A stretch of 64,000 nt of DNA from G963704535 sp963704535 (lineage in GTDB: Bacteria > Chloroflexota > Chloroflexia > Chloroflexales > Roseiflexaceae), in assembly GCA_963704535.1 (NCBI GenBank), contig OY969916.1:10230001-10294000 (forward strand), in the 5' to 3' direction. This document shows positions 33,892 through 43,138 of the stretch, one piece after another; positions within the stretch are counted from its first letter, which is position 1, and the number at the start of each line of letters is the position of its first letter. Made by a program: the position numbers and the translations under genes. A model generated the notes under the pieces. That model did no database searches and was not told the DNA's origin. It saw nothing but the letters and a program-made list of their open reading frames with translations.

Positions 33892-34539
33892 TTACTCCAT
33901 CGGCACCAGACGCTGCCGGAGCGCATAAATAGCGGCCTGCGTGCGATCCGCCAGGTGCAGCTTGCTCAAAATGTTGCTGACGTGTGTTTTGACCGTCTTC
34001 TCGCTGATCACCAGCGACTCGGCGATCTCCTTGTTGCTCTGGCCGCGGGCGATTAGGCGCAGTACATCCAGCTCGCGTTCGGTAAGCTGCTCGACCGGGT
34101 CGTCGGCCGGGCGCGGCGTGGTGAACTCCTGCATCAGCTTGGCGGCCACCTCCGAGTGCAGCACCGCTTCGTTGCGCTGGGCAGCGCGGATGGCGCGGGC
34201 CAGCTCCTCCGGCTGGACATCCTTGAGCAGGTAGGAGATCGCGCCGGCCTTGATCGCCGGGAAGACCTTGTCGTCGTCGGCGAACGATGTGAGCACAATG
34301 ATTCGCGTCGAAGGGCTGACCGCCTTGACCCGCCGCGTCGCCTCGACCCCGTCGATCCCCGGCAGCACCAGGTCCATCAGGACCACATCGGGCAGCAGCT
34401 CCTGGGCCTGTTTGACCCCTTCCTCGCCGCTGGCGGCCTCGCCCACGATCTCGATATCTTCCTGAAGCTCCAGGAAGTCGCGTAGGCCCTGCCGCACGAC
34501 ACGGTGGTCGTCAACCAAGAGGACGTTGATCGAGTCCAT
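33892..34539 (-). CDS. LiaR/NarL-family response regulator
   Basis: 215 residues: receiver with D56 in VVLMDLVLPGIDG and Lys in LLKDVQPEE, then a LuxR helix-turn-helix (LTERELDVLRLIARGQSNKE, SEKTVKTHVSNILSKL). It lies 253 bp downstream of the GAF kinase on the same strand and is its probable partner. Confidence 0.92.
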   Translation of the reverse strand: MDSINVLLVDDHRVVRQGLRDFLELQEDIEIVGEAASGEEGVKQAQELLPDVVLMDLVLPGIDGVEATRRVKAVSPSTRIIVLTSFADDDKVFPAIKAGAISYLLKDVQPEELARAIRAAQRNEAVLHSEVAAKLMQEFTTPRPADDPVEQLTERELDVLRLIARGQSNKEIAESLVISEKTVKTHVSNILSKLHLADRTQAAIYALRQRLVPME

Positions 34540-34559
34540 ACTCTACTCCTTCAGGATGT

Positions 34560-34790
34560 ACGACGTGCGATTTACGTGATGCGTGATGCGTGAAACGTGA
34601 AATGTGTTGCGTGATGACCACCGATCATGAAGCAGGCGGTCACGGAGGGCCTGCCCTACAGGGTCGCGGTTCTTCAGGGTTCGGTGGGGGCGTATGCAAA
34701 TACGCCCTTACGTGCCCTGGCTCCATCCTCTATCCTCAGCTACTCCTCTTCACCCTTTCACCCCTTCACCCCTTCACCTTGTCATCTGAC
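34560..34790. repeat. short tandem repeats and a shared 28-bp segment
   Basis: Contains tandem GTGATGC / GTGAAAC heptamers, a segment GGTCACGGAGGGCCTGCCC (also near 50401 and 51479) and a run of TTCACCCC units. No gene. Confidence 0.6.
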
Positions 34791-34792
34791 TG

Positions 34793-37023
34793 CTATCCTC
34801 CCCGCCCCGGCACGACCACGACGATCTCGGTGCCCGCGCCTGGCTGGGTGTGCAGATCCAGGGAACCATCCAGCTCGGCGGCGCGCTCGCGCATGCTGGT
34901 CAGCCCGAGGTGGCGCCCGTGATCCAACTGGAGGTTCGCCAGGTCGAATCCGGAGCCGTCGTCGGCGACGCGCAGCACCAGTTGGTCCGGCTGTAGGTCG
35001 AGTGCGATGTTGACGCAGCAGGCACCGGCGTGCTTGACGACGTTGTTGAGCGCCTCCTGGACGATGCGGTAGATCGCCTGCTCGGCGCCGCGGGCGGCGC
35101 GCTCCTCGCCAGTGACCGTCAGGTTCACCGTTAGGCCCTCGCGCCGGCCCAGCGCCGCGACATGTTGCTGGAGGGCCACGATCAGCCCCTGATCGCTGAG
35201 ACCCGGTGGCCGCAGTTGGAAGATCAGTGCGCGCATCTCGCTCAGCGCAGCCGTAGCGGTCTCCTGGATTCGCTCCAGTTGCGCGGCGGCGCGGGTAGGA
35301 TTCTTGTCAAGCTGGGCACGGGCCGCCTGCGCGGTGAGCGTCATGCTGAAGAGCTGCTGCGAGATCGAGTCGTGCAGGTCGCGCGCTAGGCGGCTGCGCT
35401 CCTCCAGCACGGCCGCTTCCTGCGCCCGCTGGTACAGCCGCGCGCTCTCGATCGCGCTGGTCAGCACATCGGCGGCGGTCTCGAGCACGCCGACGTCCTC
35501 GTCGGTGAAGGCGCTGACGTGGCGCGATTCCAGGTTCAGCACCGCCAGCACACGCCCACTGGTGCCGATCGGCACGCACAGCTCCGAGCGGGTTTCGGCC
35601 ATATCCCAGAGCAGGTAATCGGGGTCCAGCAGCACATCATCGACGCGCGTAGTGACGCCGCCTTGGTAGGTCCGGCCGAGCAGCCCTTCGGGCAGTGGCT
35701 GGCGGTAGCCGATCTTGTTGGCGTTAAGCACGCCAGCCTGGGCGGTGAGGACGAACTCCTGCAAATCTTCGTCGACCATGTACAGTTCGACGTGGCTATA
35801 GCCGAAACCCTGGTGGATCTGTTCGGTGACGGCGGTGAGCATCCGGTCGACATCGAGCGTTGAGACGGCCATGCGAGCCATGGCGTTGAGCGCGGTCAGG
35901 TGATCATTGCGGCGCCGGACCTGCTCGGCGAGCTGCTGGGTGCGCTGATGCAGCCGCGAGCTGGCGATCGGGCCGCCGATCTGCGCGGCGACCGCCTCCA
36001 GCAGGTCGACATCTTCATAGGTGAAGGCGTTGGTCTGGGGCGCCTCGACGCTGAGCGTGCCGATGATCTCGCCGCCGCTGCGCAGCGGCACCGCGATATA
36101 GGAACGAATCTGGCGATTGCTGCCGATATCGCGGGCGGCCGGCTGCACGCGCGTCTCGCCGAGGACATCGTTGGAGAGAAACGGTAGCCCGTGCCGCACG
36201 ACCCAGCCGCAGATCCCTTCGCCGGTCTTCAGCCGCACCTGGCGGGCCGCCTCATCGATCCGCCCGATCGAGGCGAGGACCTCCAGCTCACCCTGGTCGT
36301 TCATCAGCGCGATTACGCCGCCTTGGAAGGTGCCCTCGATGCGCTTGACCGTGCGTTCCAGAATTGTTTCAAGCTCCAGGGTGGTACTGATATCGCGGCC
36401 AAGCTCGGCCAGGAGCTGCTCCTTGGAGAGCAGGCGCGCGGTGCGGGCGGCCAGCCGCGCGTTTTCGAGCCCAAGCGCCGCCTGCCGGGCAATCACCTCC
36501 AGGATCTGGACATTGGGCAACTCAAGCGCTCCCGGCGCCTCCGGCGGCTCGACATAAATCGCGCCGAGCAACCGATCGCCGCGACCGCGTAACGGCACCA
36601 GCAGCACCCCCTGGTCGCGCTTGCGGCGCCGGCGCGAGGTTGCGGCGCCTTGGGTCTCGTGTTCGACGTTCTGGCCGGCCGGGATGAGATAGGAACTCGC
36701 TCGAGTCGGTAGCGCGGCTGTAGGAGTGCCTGGTAGAGCGCGGGTGCCGTCGGGGTCGCACGCAGATGCTCGGCCACCACATCAGGGACGCCGGCGAACG
36801 CGCAAGCCTCCAGCACATCGGTGTCGGGGTTGCGCAGCCGGATATACACCTGTGGGGCGCCCAGCACGCGCAAAATCGCTTCGGCCACCTCCTGGAGCAG
36901 CGCCTCAGGCGTGACATCGGCACGGATCTGCATGCCGAGTGCCAGCAGGTCGCCGAGCGGCAGGTGACGGGCAAGATCGATCGTCGGTGCTTCGGCGCGG
37001 GACCGAGAACGGTTGTGTTCCAC
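34793..37023 (-). CDS. multi-GAF sensor histidine kinase, LiaS-like (one frameshift)
   Basis: About 743 residues after correction, from GTG 37023. Three GAF-type sensory domains (the first interrupted by the frameshift, then about 165-320 and 350-510) precede HisKA_3 (LARDLHDSISQQLFSMTL) and HATPase with DDGSGFDL. No membrane segment, so it is a cytoplasmic redox, gas or ligand sensor. One base is missing near 36694: YRLER continues in another frame as SSYLIPAGQNVEHETQ. Adding one base gives an exact frame. Confidence 0.85.
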
Positions 37024-37099
37024 AGTGGCCTCAATCGAAGATGATTGTTGGCTGCATTGTAACAGATTGTTTAGTAAATAGCATCACTCCTGCGACTTA

Positions 37100-37170
37100 G
37101 AGCCGATCCGAAAAATCGGAGATGGGAGGGGTTTGCGGGGAGGGCGACCCTTCCCCATACCCCTCCCCTA
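37100..37170. repeat. half MITE (family D) at the scpA stop codon
   Basis: TTA then GAGCCGATCCGAAAA and a GGGGAGGG / CCCTTCCCC hairpin. It ends on the scpA TAG stop. No right terminal repeat. Confidence 0.5.
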
Positions 37171-37956
37171 CTTTGCGGCCGGTTCGGTCTCAAGCTCGTG
37201 CAGGTTGGCCGTGCCAAGGTTTGGGCCGGCCCCGATCATGATCGGGCCGAACAAATCGGCCTGCTCGACGACGATCGCCCGGCGCTTGAGCAGCTCCAAC
37301 ACAGCCCACAGCGCGACGATCACCTCGCCCCGGCGGGTGGTCAGCGAGAGCAGATCCTCGAAGCTAAACCAGGACTGGGTCTGGAGGCGCTCGGCGATGC
37401 GGTCGGCCATTTCGCCCACGGTGATGATTTTTGGCGTGGGCAGCGGCGCGGGCGCTGGGTCGAGCGGCATTCGCAACTGCATCCGGCGCTGCACTGCGGC
37501 GATCATCTGGCCCAGCGTGACGTCCAGCTTCTCCCCACGCGGGAAAGTGGGGGCCGGCGGCGCCGCCGCGCGGGCGTATGTTCGGCGGCCCTGCGCCTCC
37601 CAAGCGCGCAACAGGGCTGCGGCCTGCTTGTAGCGCTGGTACTCGCGAAGCTGCCGGGCTAGCTCGGCGCCCTCGTCGAGCGGCTCGTCGGCGCCGCGCG
37701 GCGCGGGCGGGCGCGGCAGCAGGGCGCGCGACTTGATTAGCAGCAGCCTGGCGGCGATCACCAGGAACGCCGAGAGCGAGGCTGGGTCGGGCGCCTCCAG
37801 CGCGCGGACATGCGCCAGGTACTGGTCGGCTACCTGCGCCAGCGCGATCGCGGTGATGTCCAGTTCCTCGCGCTCGATCAGCCTGAGCAGCAGATCGAGC
37901 GGCCCCTCGAAGGAAGGGAGCTGAAAGGTATAGTCGATTCGTTCGTGCAGGATCAT
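37168..37956 (-). CDS. scpA: segregation and condensation protein A
   Basis: 262 residues; the kleisin of the bacterial condensin Smc-ScpAB that compacts and separates chromosomes. The N-terminal FEGPLDLLLRLIEREELDI motif and LLLIKSRALLPR are diagnostic, and the C-terminal winged-helix region (FEDLLSLTTRRGEVIVALWAV) binds the Smc head. The start site is weak. scpB is not adjacent. Confidence 0.93.
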   Translation of the reverse strand: MILHERIDYTFQLPSFEGPLDLLLRLIEREELDITAIALAQVADQYLAHVRALEAPDPASLSAFLVIAARLLLIKSRALLPRPPAPRGADEPLDEGAELARQLREYQRYKQAAALLRAWEAQGRRTYARAAAPPAPTFPRGEKLDVTLGQMIAAVQRRMQLRMPLDPAPAPLPTPKIITVGEMADRIAERLQTQSWFSFEDLLSLTTRRGEVIVALWAVLELLKRRAIVVEQADLFGPIMIGAGPNLGTANLHELETEPAAK

Positions 37957-37974
37957 AGTGAGGCGATGTACGAT

Positions 37975-38082
37975 TTGCGATTTGTGTGGAGTGTGAAGCG
38001 TGAAACGTGAAACGTGATGCGTGATTCGTCCGTTGTCAATCGTTCATTCTCAATTCTCAATTCTCAATTCTCAATTCCGCTC
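37975..38082. repeat. heptanucleotide tandem repeats
   Basis: GTGAAAC/GTGATGC units followed by about four tandem copies of AATTCTC. Similar tracts occur at 34565, 47310, 51385 and 51505. Confidence 0.65.
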
Positions 38083-38580
38083 ATCGGCCCATTGCAGCGC
38101 CAGCGTCCGTCGGTTCACCCGCCGCGCGCTGTAGTCGCGCAGTGTCGCGACCATCTCGGGCGGGCTGCCGACCGCCTCGGCCAGCAGCGCGCTGCGCTCG
38201 TCGTGGGCGGCGTGGACGGCGAAGGGGCGCAGCAAGCCGCGCCCATCGCGGGCCGCGCGCTCGTAGAGGCCGGGCGCCAGCTTCTTCAGCACCACAAAGG
38301 TGCCGTAGTAAACCAGCGGGATCGACTGGCCATCGTCGTCCACCTTCCCACAATCATGGATCAGGGCCGCCCGCAGGAGCAACGGGTCGTCGTAGCCGCC
38401 GCGCACGAGGGTATGATACACGTCCAGGCAGTGACGCTGGTCGTGGCGTGGCATTCGCTCGAACAGCCGCAGCTCACCGGGGCTCAACGTCTGGACAAGC
38501 AGCACATGCTCCTCCGGCGAGACGTGGGCTGTGATCGCGGCGAAGAACTGCCACAGGCGGTAGAGTGCAGCCATAGGCAT
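38071..38580 (-). CDS. HD-domain protein, probable phosphohydrolase
   Basis: 169 residues from ATG 38580 (GGGGAG site). Metal-site pattern: RHDQRHCLDVYHTL, then AALIHDCGKVDD with the paired HD, and a later VHAAHDERS. HD proteins hydrolyse phosphoester bonds of nucleotides; the substrate here is unknown. The 3' end overlaps the AATTCTC repeat tract. Confidence 0.75.
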   Translation of the reverse strand: MPMAALYRLWQFFAAITAHVSPEEHVLLVQTLSPGELRLFERMPRHDQRHCLDVYHTLVRGGYDDPLLLRAALIHDCGKVDDDGQSIPLVYYGTFVVLKKLAPGLYERAARDGRGLLRPFAVHAAHDERSALLAEAVGSPPEMVATLRDYSARRVNRRTLALQWADERN

Positions 38581-38640
38581 ATCTTGGCACTCCCCTTCAT
38601 GAATAGGACTTACGTGGTCATCTACAAAGGTGTGGCTTCA

Positions 38641-38790
38641 GCCTTCGGCAGCCCTTCGACAGCTCAGGAGCCGCGGTACTTTTTTTCCTTTTATCGTCGA
38701 TTTTTCGCCCAGCCGGGCGAAAAATCGACGATAAAAAATGGGTAGTACCTTGCTGCCGAACTTCCTGAGCCTGACGAAGGGCAGGCAATA
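38641..38790. repeat. nested inverted repeat with 22-bp perfect inner stem
   Basis: The inner arms (38689-38710 and 38715-38736, starting TTTTATCGTCGATTTTTCGC) are exact complements with a 4-nt loop. Outer imperfect arms carry CTTCGGCAGCCC...CTCAGGAGC and GCTGCCGAAC...CTGAGCC. The inner hairpin is AT-rich and unlike the G-rich elements elsewhere. No gene lies between 38581 and 38912. Confidence 0.65.
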
Positions 38791-38912
38791 GCGGCGTTGC
38801 GGGTGCCACCGCATAACTCCTGTTATGAAAAGAAAATGGAGGATAGCCAGTCGCTACGACCGAGCTATCCTCCATCTTCTATCCTCTAACCTTTACCCTC
38901 GGCGCTCGGTCG

Positions 38913-40094
38913 TCAATCCAGGTAGCCGCGCAGTTTCTTGCCCAGGTGCGGGTGACGCAGCTTGCGTAGGGCGACCGCCTCGATCTGGCGGATGCGCTCG
39001 CGGGTGATGCCGAACTCGACCCCGACCTCCTCAAGCGTGCGGTAGCGGCCGTCCTTCAGCCCGTAGCGCAGTTGGATGATCTTGCGCTCGCGCTCCGGGA
39101 GCTTCTGCAACACCTCCTCGATCTGCTCGCGCAGCATCGAGGCCGCCGCAGCGTCGGCCGGAGTCGAGATGCGATCGTCCTCGATGAAGTCGCCCATGCG
39201 CCCCTCGCCCTCCTGGCCCACCGGCATCTCAAGTGAGAGCGGGTGCATCGAGGCCTCGAGCGTGCGGCGGACTTTATTCGGGCTGATGCCCATGGCATCG
39301 GCGATCTCTTCCGGGGTCGGCTCGCGCTGCATGGTCTGTTGGAGCTTATGCGAGGTGCGCTTGACCTGGCTGATCGCCTCGCCCATGTGGACGGGGAGAC
39401 GGATGGTGCGGCTCTGGTCGGCGATCGCGCGGGTGATCGCCTGGCGAATCCACCAGGTCGCATAGGTCGAGAACTTATGCCCCTTGGTGTAGTCAAACTT
39501 CTCGACCGCGCGCATCAGGCCGATATTGCCCTCCTGGACGAGGTCCATCATCGTCAGGCCGTAGGAGGTATACTTCTTGGCGATCGAGACGACCAGGCGC
39601 AAGTTAGCCTGGATCAGGTGCTGGCGGGCATCATTGCCGCGCTCGACGTGCTGGTCGAGGATAAAGCGCTCCTTCCAGCATGAGTACTCCTCGCGGTCGA
39701 GCGCCTGCCGGGCGTAGTCGCCAGCCTCCATCTGCTTGGCCAAGGTGACCTCTTGCGCTGCGGAGAGCAGTGGCACCTGGCCGATCTCCTGGAGGTACAT
39801 CCGTACTGGGTCGTCAAGCGCGATGTCGGTGAGATCGGGGAGTTCAGTGAGGAGTTCTTCGTCGAGCGAGGGCGGTGTCTCCGTAATTTCTGCCGGCGTC
39901 TCTACCACCCGGATGCCTTCGGCCTGAAGGGCCGCGTAGAGCTGGTCCACATCGACGACGTGGTGCTCTGGCTGTGGGAACGCCTCGAGGATGTCGCTGT
40001 AGGTGAGATAGCCCTGTGACCGGGCCGTCTCGAGCAGTTGCTCCAGCATCTGCGCCCACTCCTGTAGCGAAGTTTCTACCATCGGGACGGTCAT
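38913..40094 (-). CDS. rpoD: primary RNA polymerase sigma factor
   Basis: 393 residues from ATG 40094 (alternative ATG at 40115). Regions: 1.1-like start, 1.2 (DPVRMYLQEIGQVPLLS), 2 (DLVQEGNIGLMRAVEKFDY, FSTYATWWIRQAITRAI), 3 (RTSHKLQQ, PTPEEIADAMGI) and 4 (FGITRERIRQIEAVALRKL). It is the housekeeping sigma-70 directing RNA polymerase to -35/-10 promoters. It is followed by the inverted repeat at 38641. Confidence 0.95.
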   Translation of the reverse strand: MTVPMVETSLQEWAQMLEQLLETARSQGYLTYSDILEAFPQPEHHVVDVDQLYAALQAEGIRVVETPAEITETPPSLDEELLTELPDLTDIALDDPVRMYLQEIGQVPLLSAAQEVTLAKQMEAGDYARQALDREEYSCWKERFILDQHVERGNDARQHLIQANLRLVVSIAKKYTSYGLTMMDLVQEGNIGLMRAVEKFDYTKGHKFSTYATWWIRQAITRAIADQSRTIRLPVHMGEAISQVKRTSHKLQQTMQREPTPEEIADAMGISPNKVRRTLEASMHPLSLEMPVGQEGEGRMGDFIEDDRISTPADAAAASMLREQIEEVLQKLPERERKIIQLRYGLKDGRYRTLEEVGVEFGITRERIRQIEAVALRKLRHPHLGKKLRGYLD

Positions 40095-40288
40095 ATACTT
40101 CTCTCTAATTGACATATTACACGATCTGTCAAGATCATCTGTTCGGTGCTACCTCATTTGTGAAACTACTCACCATAGTGGTGAATTTTTAGGCAACAAG
40201 ATGGGGCTGAGAGCCGGCCACTCAAAGCCCCTGAGCTGCTCTCCAATGAGAGGGACGCGACCGTGGCACCCCGTTTGTGCGCTACGTT

Positions 40289-40318
40289 ACTATATCATTA
40301 GAGGAACGTTAAAGTCAA
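40289..40318 (-). promoter_or_regulatory. rpoD promoter
   Basis: Complement gives TTGACT (40313-40318), 18-bp spacer, TATAGT (40289-40294). The leader is about 190 nt and contains a GGGGCT...AGCCCC hairpin (about 40202-40231) and a small TTCACCAC/GGTGAG stem. Confidence 0.55.
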
Positions 40319-40435
40319 CCCCTTTGTCCACAATTTCATTGACATTTTTTCCACTTATTCACACAACGGTTCCAGATTAGAAAGCCATAGAACATATGTT
40401 CTCCACAATTTTAGTGTCGTTTGTGGATTATCTAA

Positions 40436-40520
40436 GAGCCGGTCCGAAAAAGAGAGAAGAGGCTTAGGGAGGGCGCTGCCTCCCCAAAACCTCGCCCAAT
40501 CAAGTTATTCGGATCGGCAC
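40436..40520. mobile_element. MITE (family D), 85 bp, with TAA target duplication
   Basis: Ends GAGCCGGTCCGAAAA and TTATTCGGATCGGCAC are inverted repeats; TAA flanks both sides (40433-40435 and 40521-40523). Interior GGGAGGGCGCTGCCTCCCC hairpin. Confidence 0.7.
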
Positions 40521-40584
40521 TAAGCAGCGGATGTTCAATTATTCAGCCCTCACTTTGAAATGGTCTCCTTGCTACATCCCACAT

Positions 40585-41544
40585 TCACTGACGCCCAATA
40601 GCACGCTCCAACAGCGTGGCGGATTCCATCTTCCTCACCGATTTCCTGCCGCCGCTGTGATATGGCTCGATCACGCTCATAGTTTCCCGTATATTCGCCT
40701 CAGAACAGGGAAAGAGTATGGTGAATGATGTGCCGCGCCCCAATGTGCTAGTTACATTGAGCACCCCTTCGTAGCTATGGACTATCTGTTGCACTGTCGC
40801 TAACCCTAGCCCTTGCCCATGCGGCTTGGTCGTGAATGTCGGCTCGAAAATACGCGCCAGCGTTGCGGCATCCATTCCGCAGCCGGTATCGCTGACTTCG
40901 ACTCCAACATACGCGCCCACCGAGGGATTCACCTTCCCGCCCGCTAGCTTAATGCAATTGGTCGGAATCACGTGGCTCATCACCGAGATTGTTCCCTTTC
41001 GATCCTTGATAGCCTCAATGGCATTGATGATCAGGTTCAGGATGACCTGGCGAATCTGGGTGGCGTTGGCAATGATGGCAGGAAGCGAGGGATGTTGGTG
41101 GCAGCGCAGTGTAACACACGAAGGTAGCGTGCCGCGAAGGAGGGATGTCAACTCCTCGGCTAGCGCGTTGAGGTCAAGCTGCTCAACCTCAATATGTTCC
41201 GTGCGTGCATAGGTTGCGAGTTGTCGCGTGAGGTCTGCCGCACGGCGGGCGGCCAACGTGATCTTCGCGATTGAGCTGCCCTCAGGCGATTCGGGCGGAA
41301 GGTCAAGCGCCATCAGTTCGGCTGTATTGTGCATAACTGCCAGCAGGTTGTTGAGGTCGTGCGCGATGCCGCGGACGATTAAGCGTAGATCTTCGACCGG
41401 CAGCGTGTCCGATCGATCGCGTTCTAATGGCGTCAACCACTCTTCCACTGGCTCGGGTGTGTAGCGAACGCGCCTTGAGGATATATCCGTCACAACGTCG
41501 GTGTTTCCAGTCTGATTCAGTGTATACAGGCTCTGTGCTACCAT
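40585..41544 (-). CDS. orphan sensor histidine kinase
   Basis: 319 residues: HisKA with H62 (GIAHDLNNLL), then HATPase with N box (LNLIINAIEAI), DTGCGMD and GLGLATV. No membrane segment or recognisable sensor domain in the 50-residue N terminus. It resembles the kinase core of NtrB-like proteins. No receiver gene is adjacent. Confidence 0.88.
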   Translation of the reverse strand: MVAQSLYTLNQTGNTDVVTDISSRRVRYTPEPVEEWLTPLERDRSDTLPVEDLRLIVRGIAHDLNNLLAVMHNTAELMALDLPPESPEGSSIAKITLAARRAADLTRQLATYARTEHIEVEQLDLNALAEELTSLLRGTLPSCVTLRCHQHPSLPAIIANATQIRQVILNLIINAIEAIKDRKGTISVMSHVIPTNCIKLAGGKVNPSVGAYVGVEVSDTGCGMDAATLARIFEPTFTTKPHGQGLGLATVQQIVHSYEGVLNVTSTLGRGTSFTILFPCSEANIRETMSVIEPYHSGGRKSVRKMESATLLERAIGRQ

Positions 41545-41578
41545 GAGTGCCTCCTTGGCTTATTCTTATGTCTGTTTA

Positions 41579-41938
41579 TCAGATCTGCGATGGGCGAGTA
41601 GTTATGGGTGAATAGTCGCATAGCCGTGCCCACCCGCCCTTCACGCCTACTTTTGACCGAAGTAATAGCCTAGCACTGAACATGAGCGCCGGAAACAGTT
41701 GGTTAAATACCCCCTCAACCGTCGGTAGCAAGGCTGTGCTCAGGGCCATGCACATGACCATCACGGCGACCAGAAAGGCTAGGTGTCGTCGTGTGCTGGC
41801 AGCCGAGGTCGGCGCTCGGCGGGGGATACGCCGTGGCATCGGGCGCCGACCTCGGCGGCGACGTCCGTGTGCCAGAGGGCGGCCCTTTTCGCATTGGCGC
41901 CTTAGGGCGCGGCGTGTAGCAACTGTACGCTGGTTCAT
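41579..41938 (-). CDS. small Arg-rich membrane protein
   Basis: 119 residues; ATG 41938 follows GAAGGAGGAGG. The N-terminal half is very basic (RRRRGRRPMPRRIPRRAP); one membrane helix follows (HLAFLVAVMVMCMALSTALL), perhaps a second. No family recognised. Confidence 0.5.
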   Translation of the reverse strand: MNQRTVATRRALRRQCEKGRPLAHGRRRRGRRPMPRRIPRRAPTSAASTRRHLAFLVAVMVMCMALSTALLPTVEGVFNQLFPALMFSARLLLRSKVGVKGGWARLCDYSPITTRPSQI

Positions 41939-42137
41939 GATCGCCTCCTCCTTCATACTGGACCTGTGGGCCGATCATGTGGCTGTTTCCGCCGTCCCAC
42001 ACTACGGCCAGTTCAGTGATAGCAACCGCACTCCAACAGAGCCATACAATGCGAATCAGGTTTGCCGCTGGCCGGTCATCGCTTCAGCCCCCGCGAATAA
42101 CAGATAGCCTGGCTGCAATCTCCTACATGCTGCGGCC

Positions 42138-42332
42138 TTAGCTGAACAGCAGGAACAGGAAGACACCCCCAGCCAGCATAAAGAGCATGGCAAAGCCTCC
42201 GCATCCACCCGGCTGCTCCACTACGGGATCGAGCGGCACATACGTGATCTGCGGCGGGCGCGAACCAAGGAGTCGCGTGGTAATGAAGCCACCGATCAGG
42301 GCGCCGATCAGTAGAAGCAGCATGTTATCCAT
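42138..42332 (-). CDS. small two-helix membrane protein
   Basis: 64 residues; strong AAGGAGG site before ATG 42332. Membrane segments at both ends (MLLLLIGALIGGFITT and FAMLFMLAGGVFLFLLF) around a Pro-rich loop ending GGCGG. No family recognised. Confidence 0.6.
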   Translation of the reverse strand: MDNMLLLLIGALIGGFITTRLLGSRPPQITYVPLDPVVEQPGGCGGFAMLFMLAGGVFLFLLFS

Positions 42333-42419
42333 TGAGAACCTCCTTTTGCTAACTGCCGGTTGTTGGTGTGTACCTCTACATCATGAGGGTTGTTGCATCA
42401 CGGATGAAGCGTTCGTGAT

Positions 42420-42512
42420 ATAGCGTTCCTAAATGAGTTGTAAAAGGGGGTGTGGGGGAAGCCCCCACAGAAAAGCCCACCCACATTTACAACTCAAATA
42501 AGTTTGCTATAG
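42420..42512. mobile_element. MITE (family C), about 93 bp
   Basis: Ends TAGCGTTCCTAAATGAGTTG and complement of CAACTCAAATAAGTTTGCTA are imperfect inverted repeats next to TA dinucleotides. Interior GTGTGGGGG / CCCCCACAG hairpin. Further copies at 45482, 45566 and 46310. Confidence 0.7.
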
Positions 42513-42550
42513 CAATGGCACACTTCTTGCGCCAGAGATAAAACAGAGTG

Positions 42551-42593
42551 AAAGAGGAGCGGAGTTCTGCGGTAGCAGAGCCTGCTCCTCTTT
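42551..42593. terminator. hairpin terminator
   Basis: Arms AAAGAGGAGC and GCTCCTCTTT with an inner GTTCTGC/GCAGAGC stem, followed by TTTGTTT. Confidence 0.55.
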
Positions 42594-43138
42594 GTTTATG
42601 AGTTGAACCTTGGTGCTATGATGCAACAGGGCCGCCGATAAACACGTATATATATTCCAAAGTCATTGAGTTTATCTGAATAGTCTTAATGAGGTAGGGA
42701 GCCTTGAGGAGGATGGTTCTCCCCAAACCCCTTCCCCTCTTTTCAGATTCGGCTTTTAGCCGGAACTGGCACTCAGGTGACGGTACAGCCGGCACAATGC
42801 AACAGCAGAGCCGATAGAGCATGGTATGAGGTTGGGGAGAGGAGGTCAGCACATGGGTTCAGCAGCACTTTAAGATTGTAGACACGGCATCGAGGGAGCA
42901 CGCAGTGAGCAGGCAGGGAAAGTTGAGGTGGGGCGCGAGAGACGCTTGTAGTTCGCCACTGTGTGCTTATCGTCCAAGGCCCACTCGCACCAGGCGCGTA
43001 TACGGGAAACCGACGTTGAGAAATACAACGCCCAATGTAGCCGCTTGCTCGACCGTAGCGCAGTACATAGGCTACCGCTCAAGAAGGTCTTCATTGGCAC
43101 CCCGCGATAGGAAACAACTATGAGTTCACAAGGAACGT
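42594..43138. other. intergenic region without a convincing gene
   Basis: Only a decayed G-rich repeat (about 42690-42760) is seen. A short reading frame ATG AGT TCA CAA GGA at 43120 overlaps the start of the sigma-vWA gene. Confidence 0.45.

Noticed and set aside
40190..40290. T-box-like words (for example TGGCACC) near the rpoD leader
   Set aside because: No specifier stem, no terminator/antiterminator pair and no aminoacyl-tRNA or amino acid gene downstream in that orientation.
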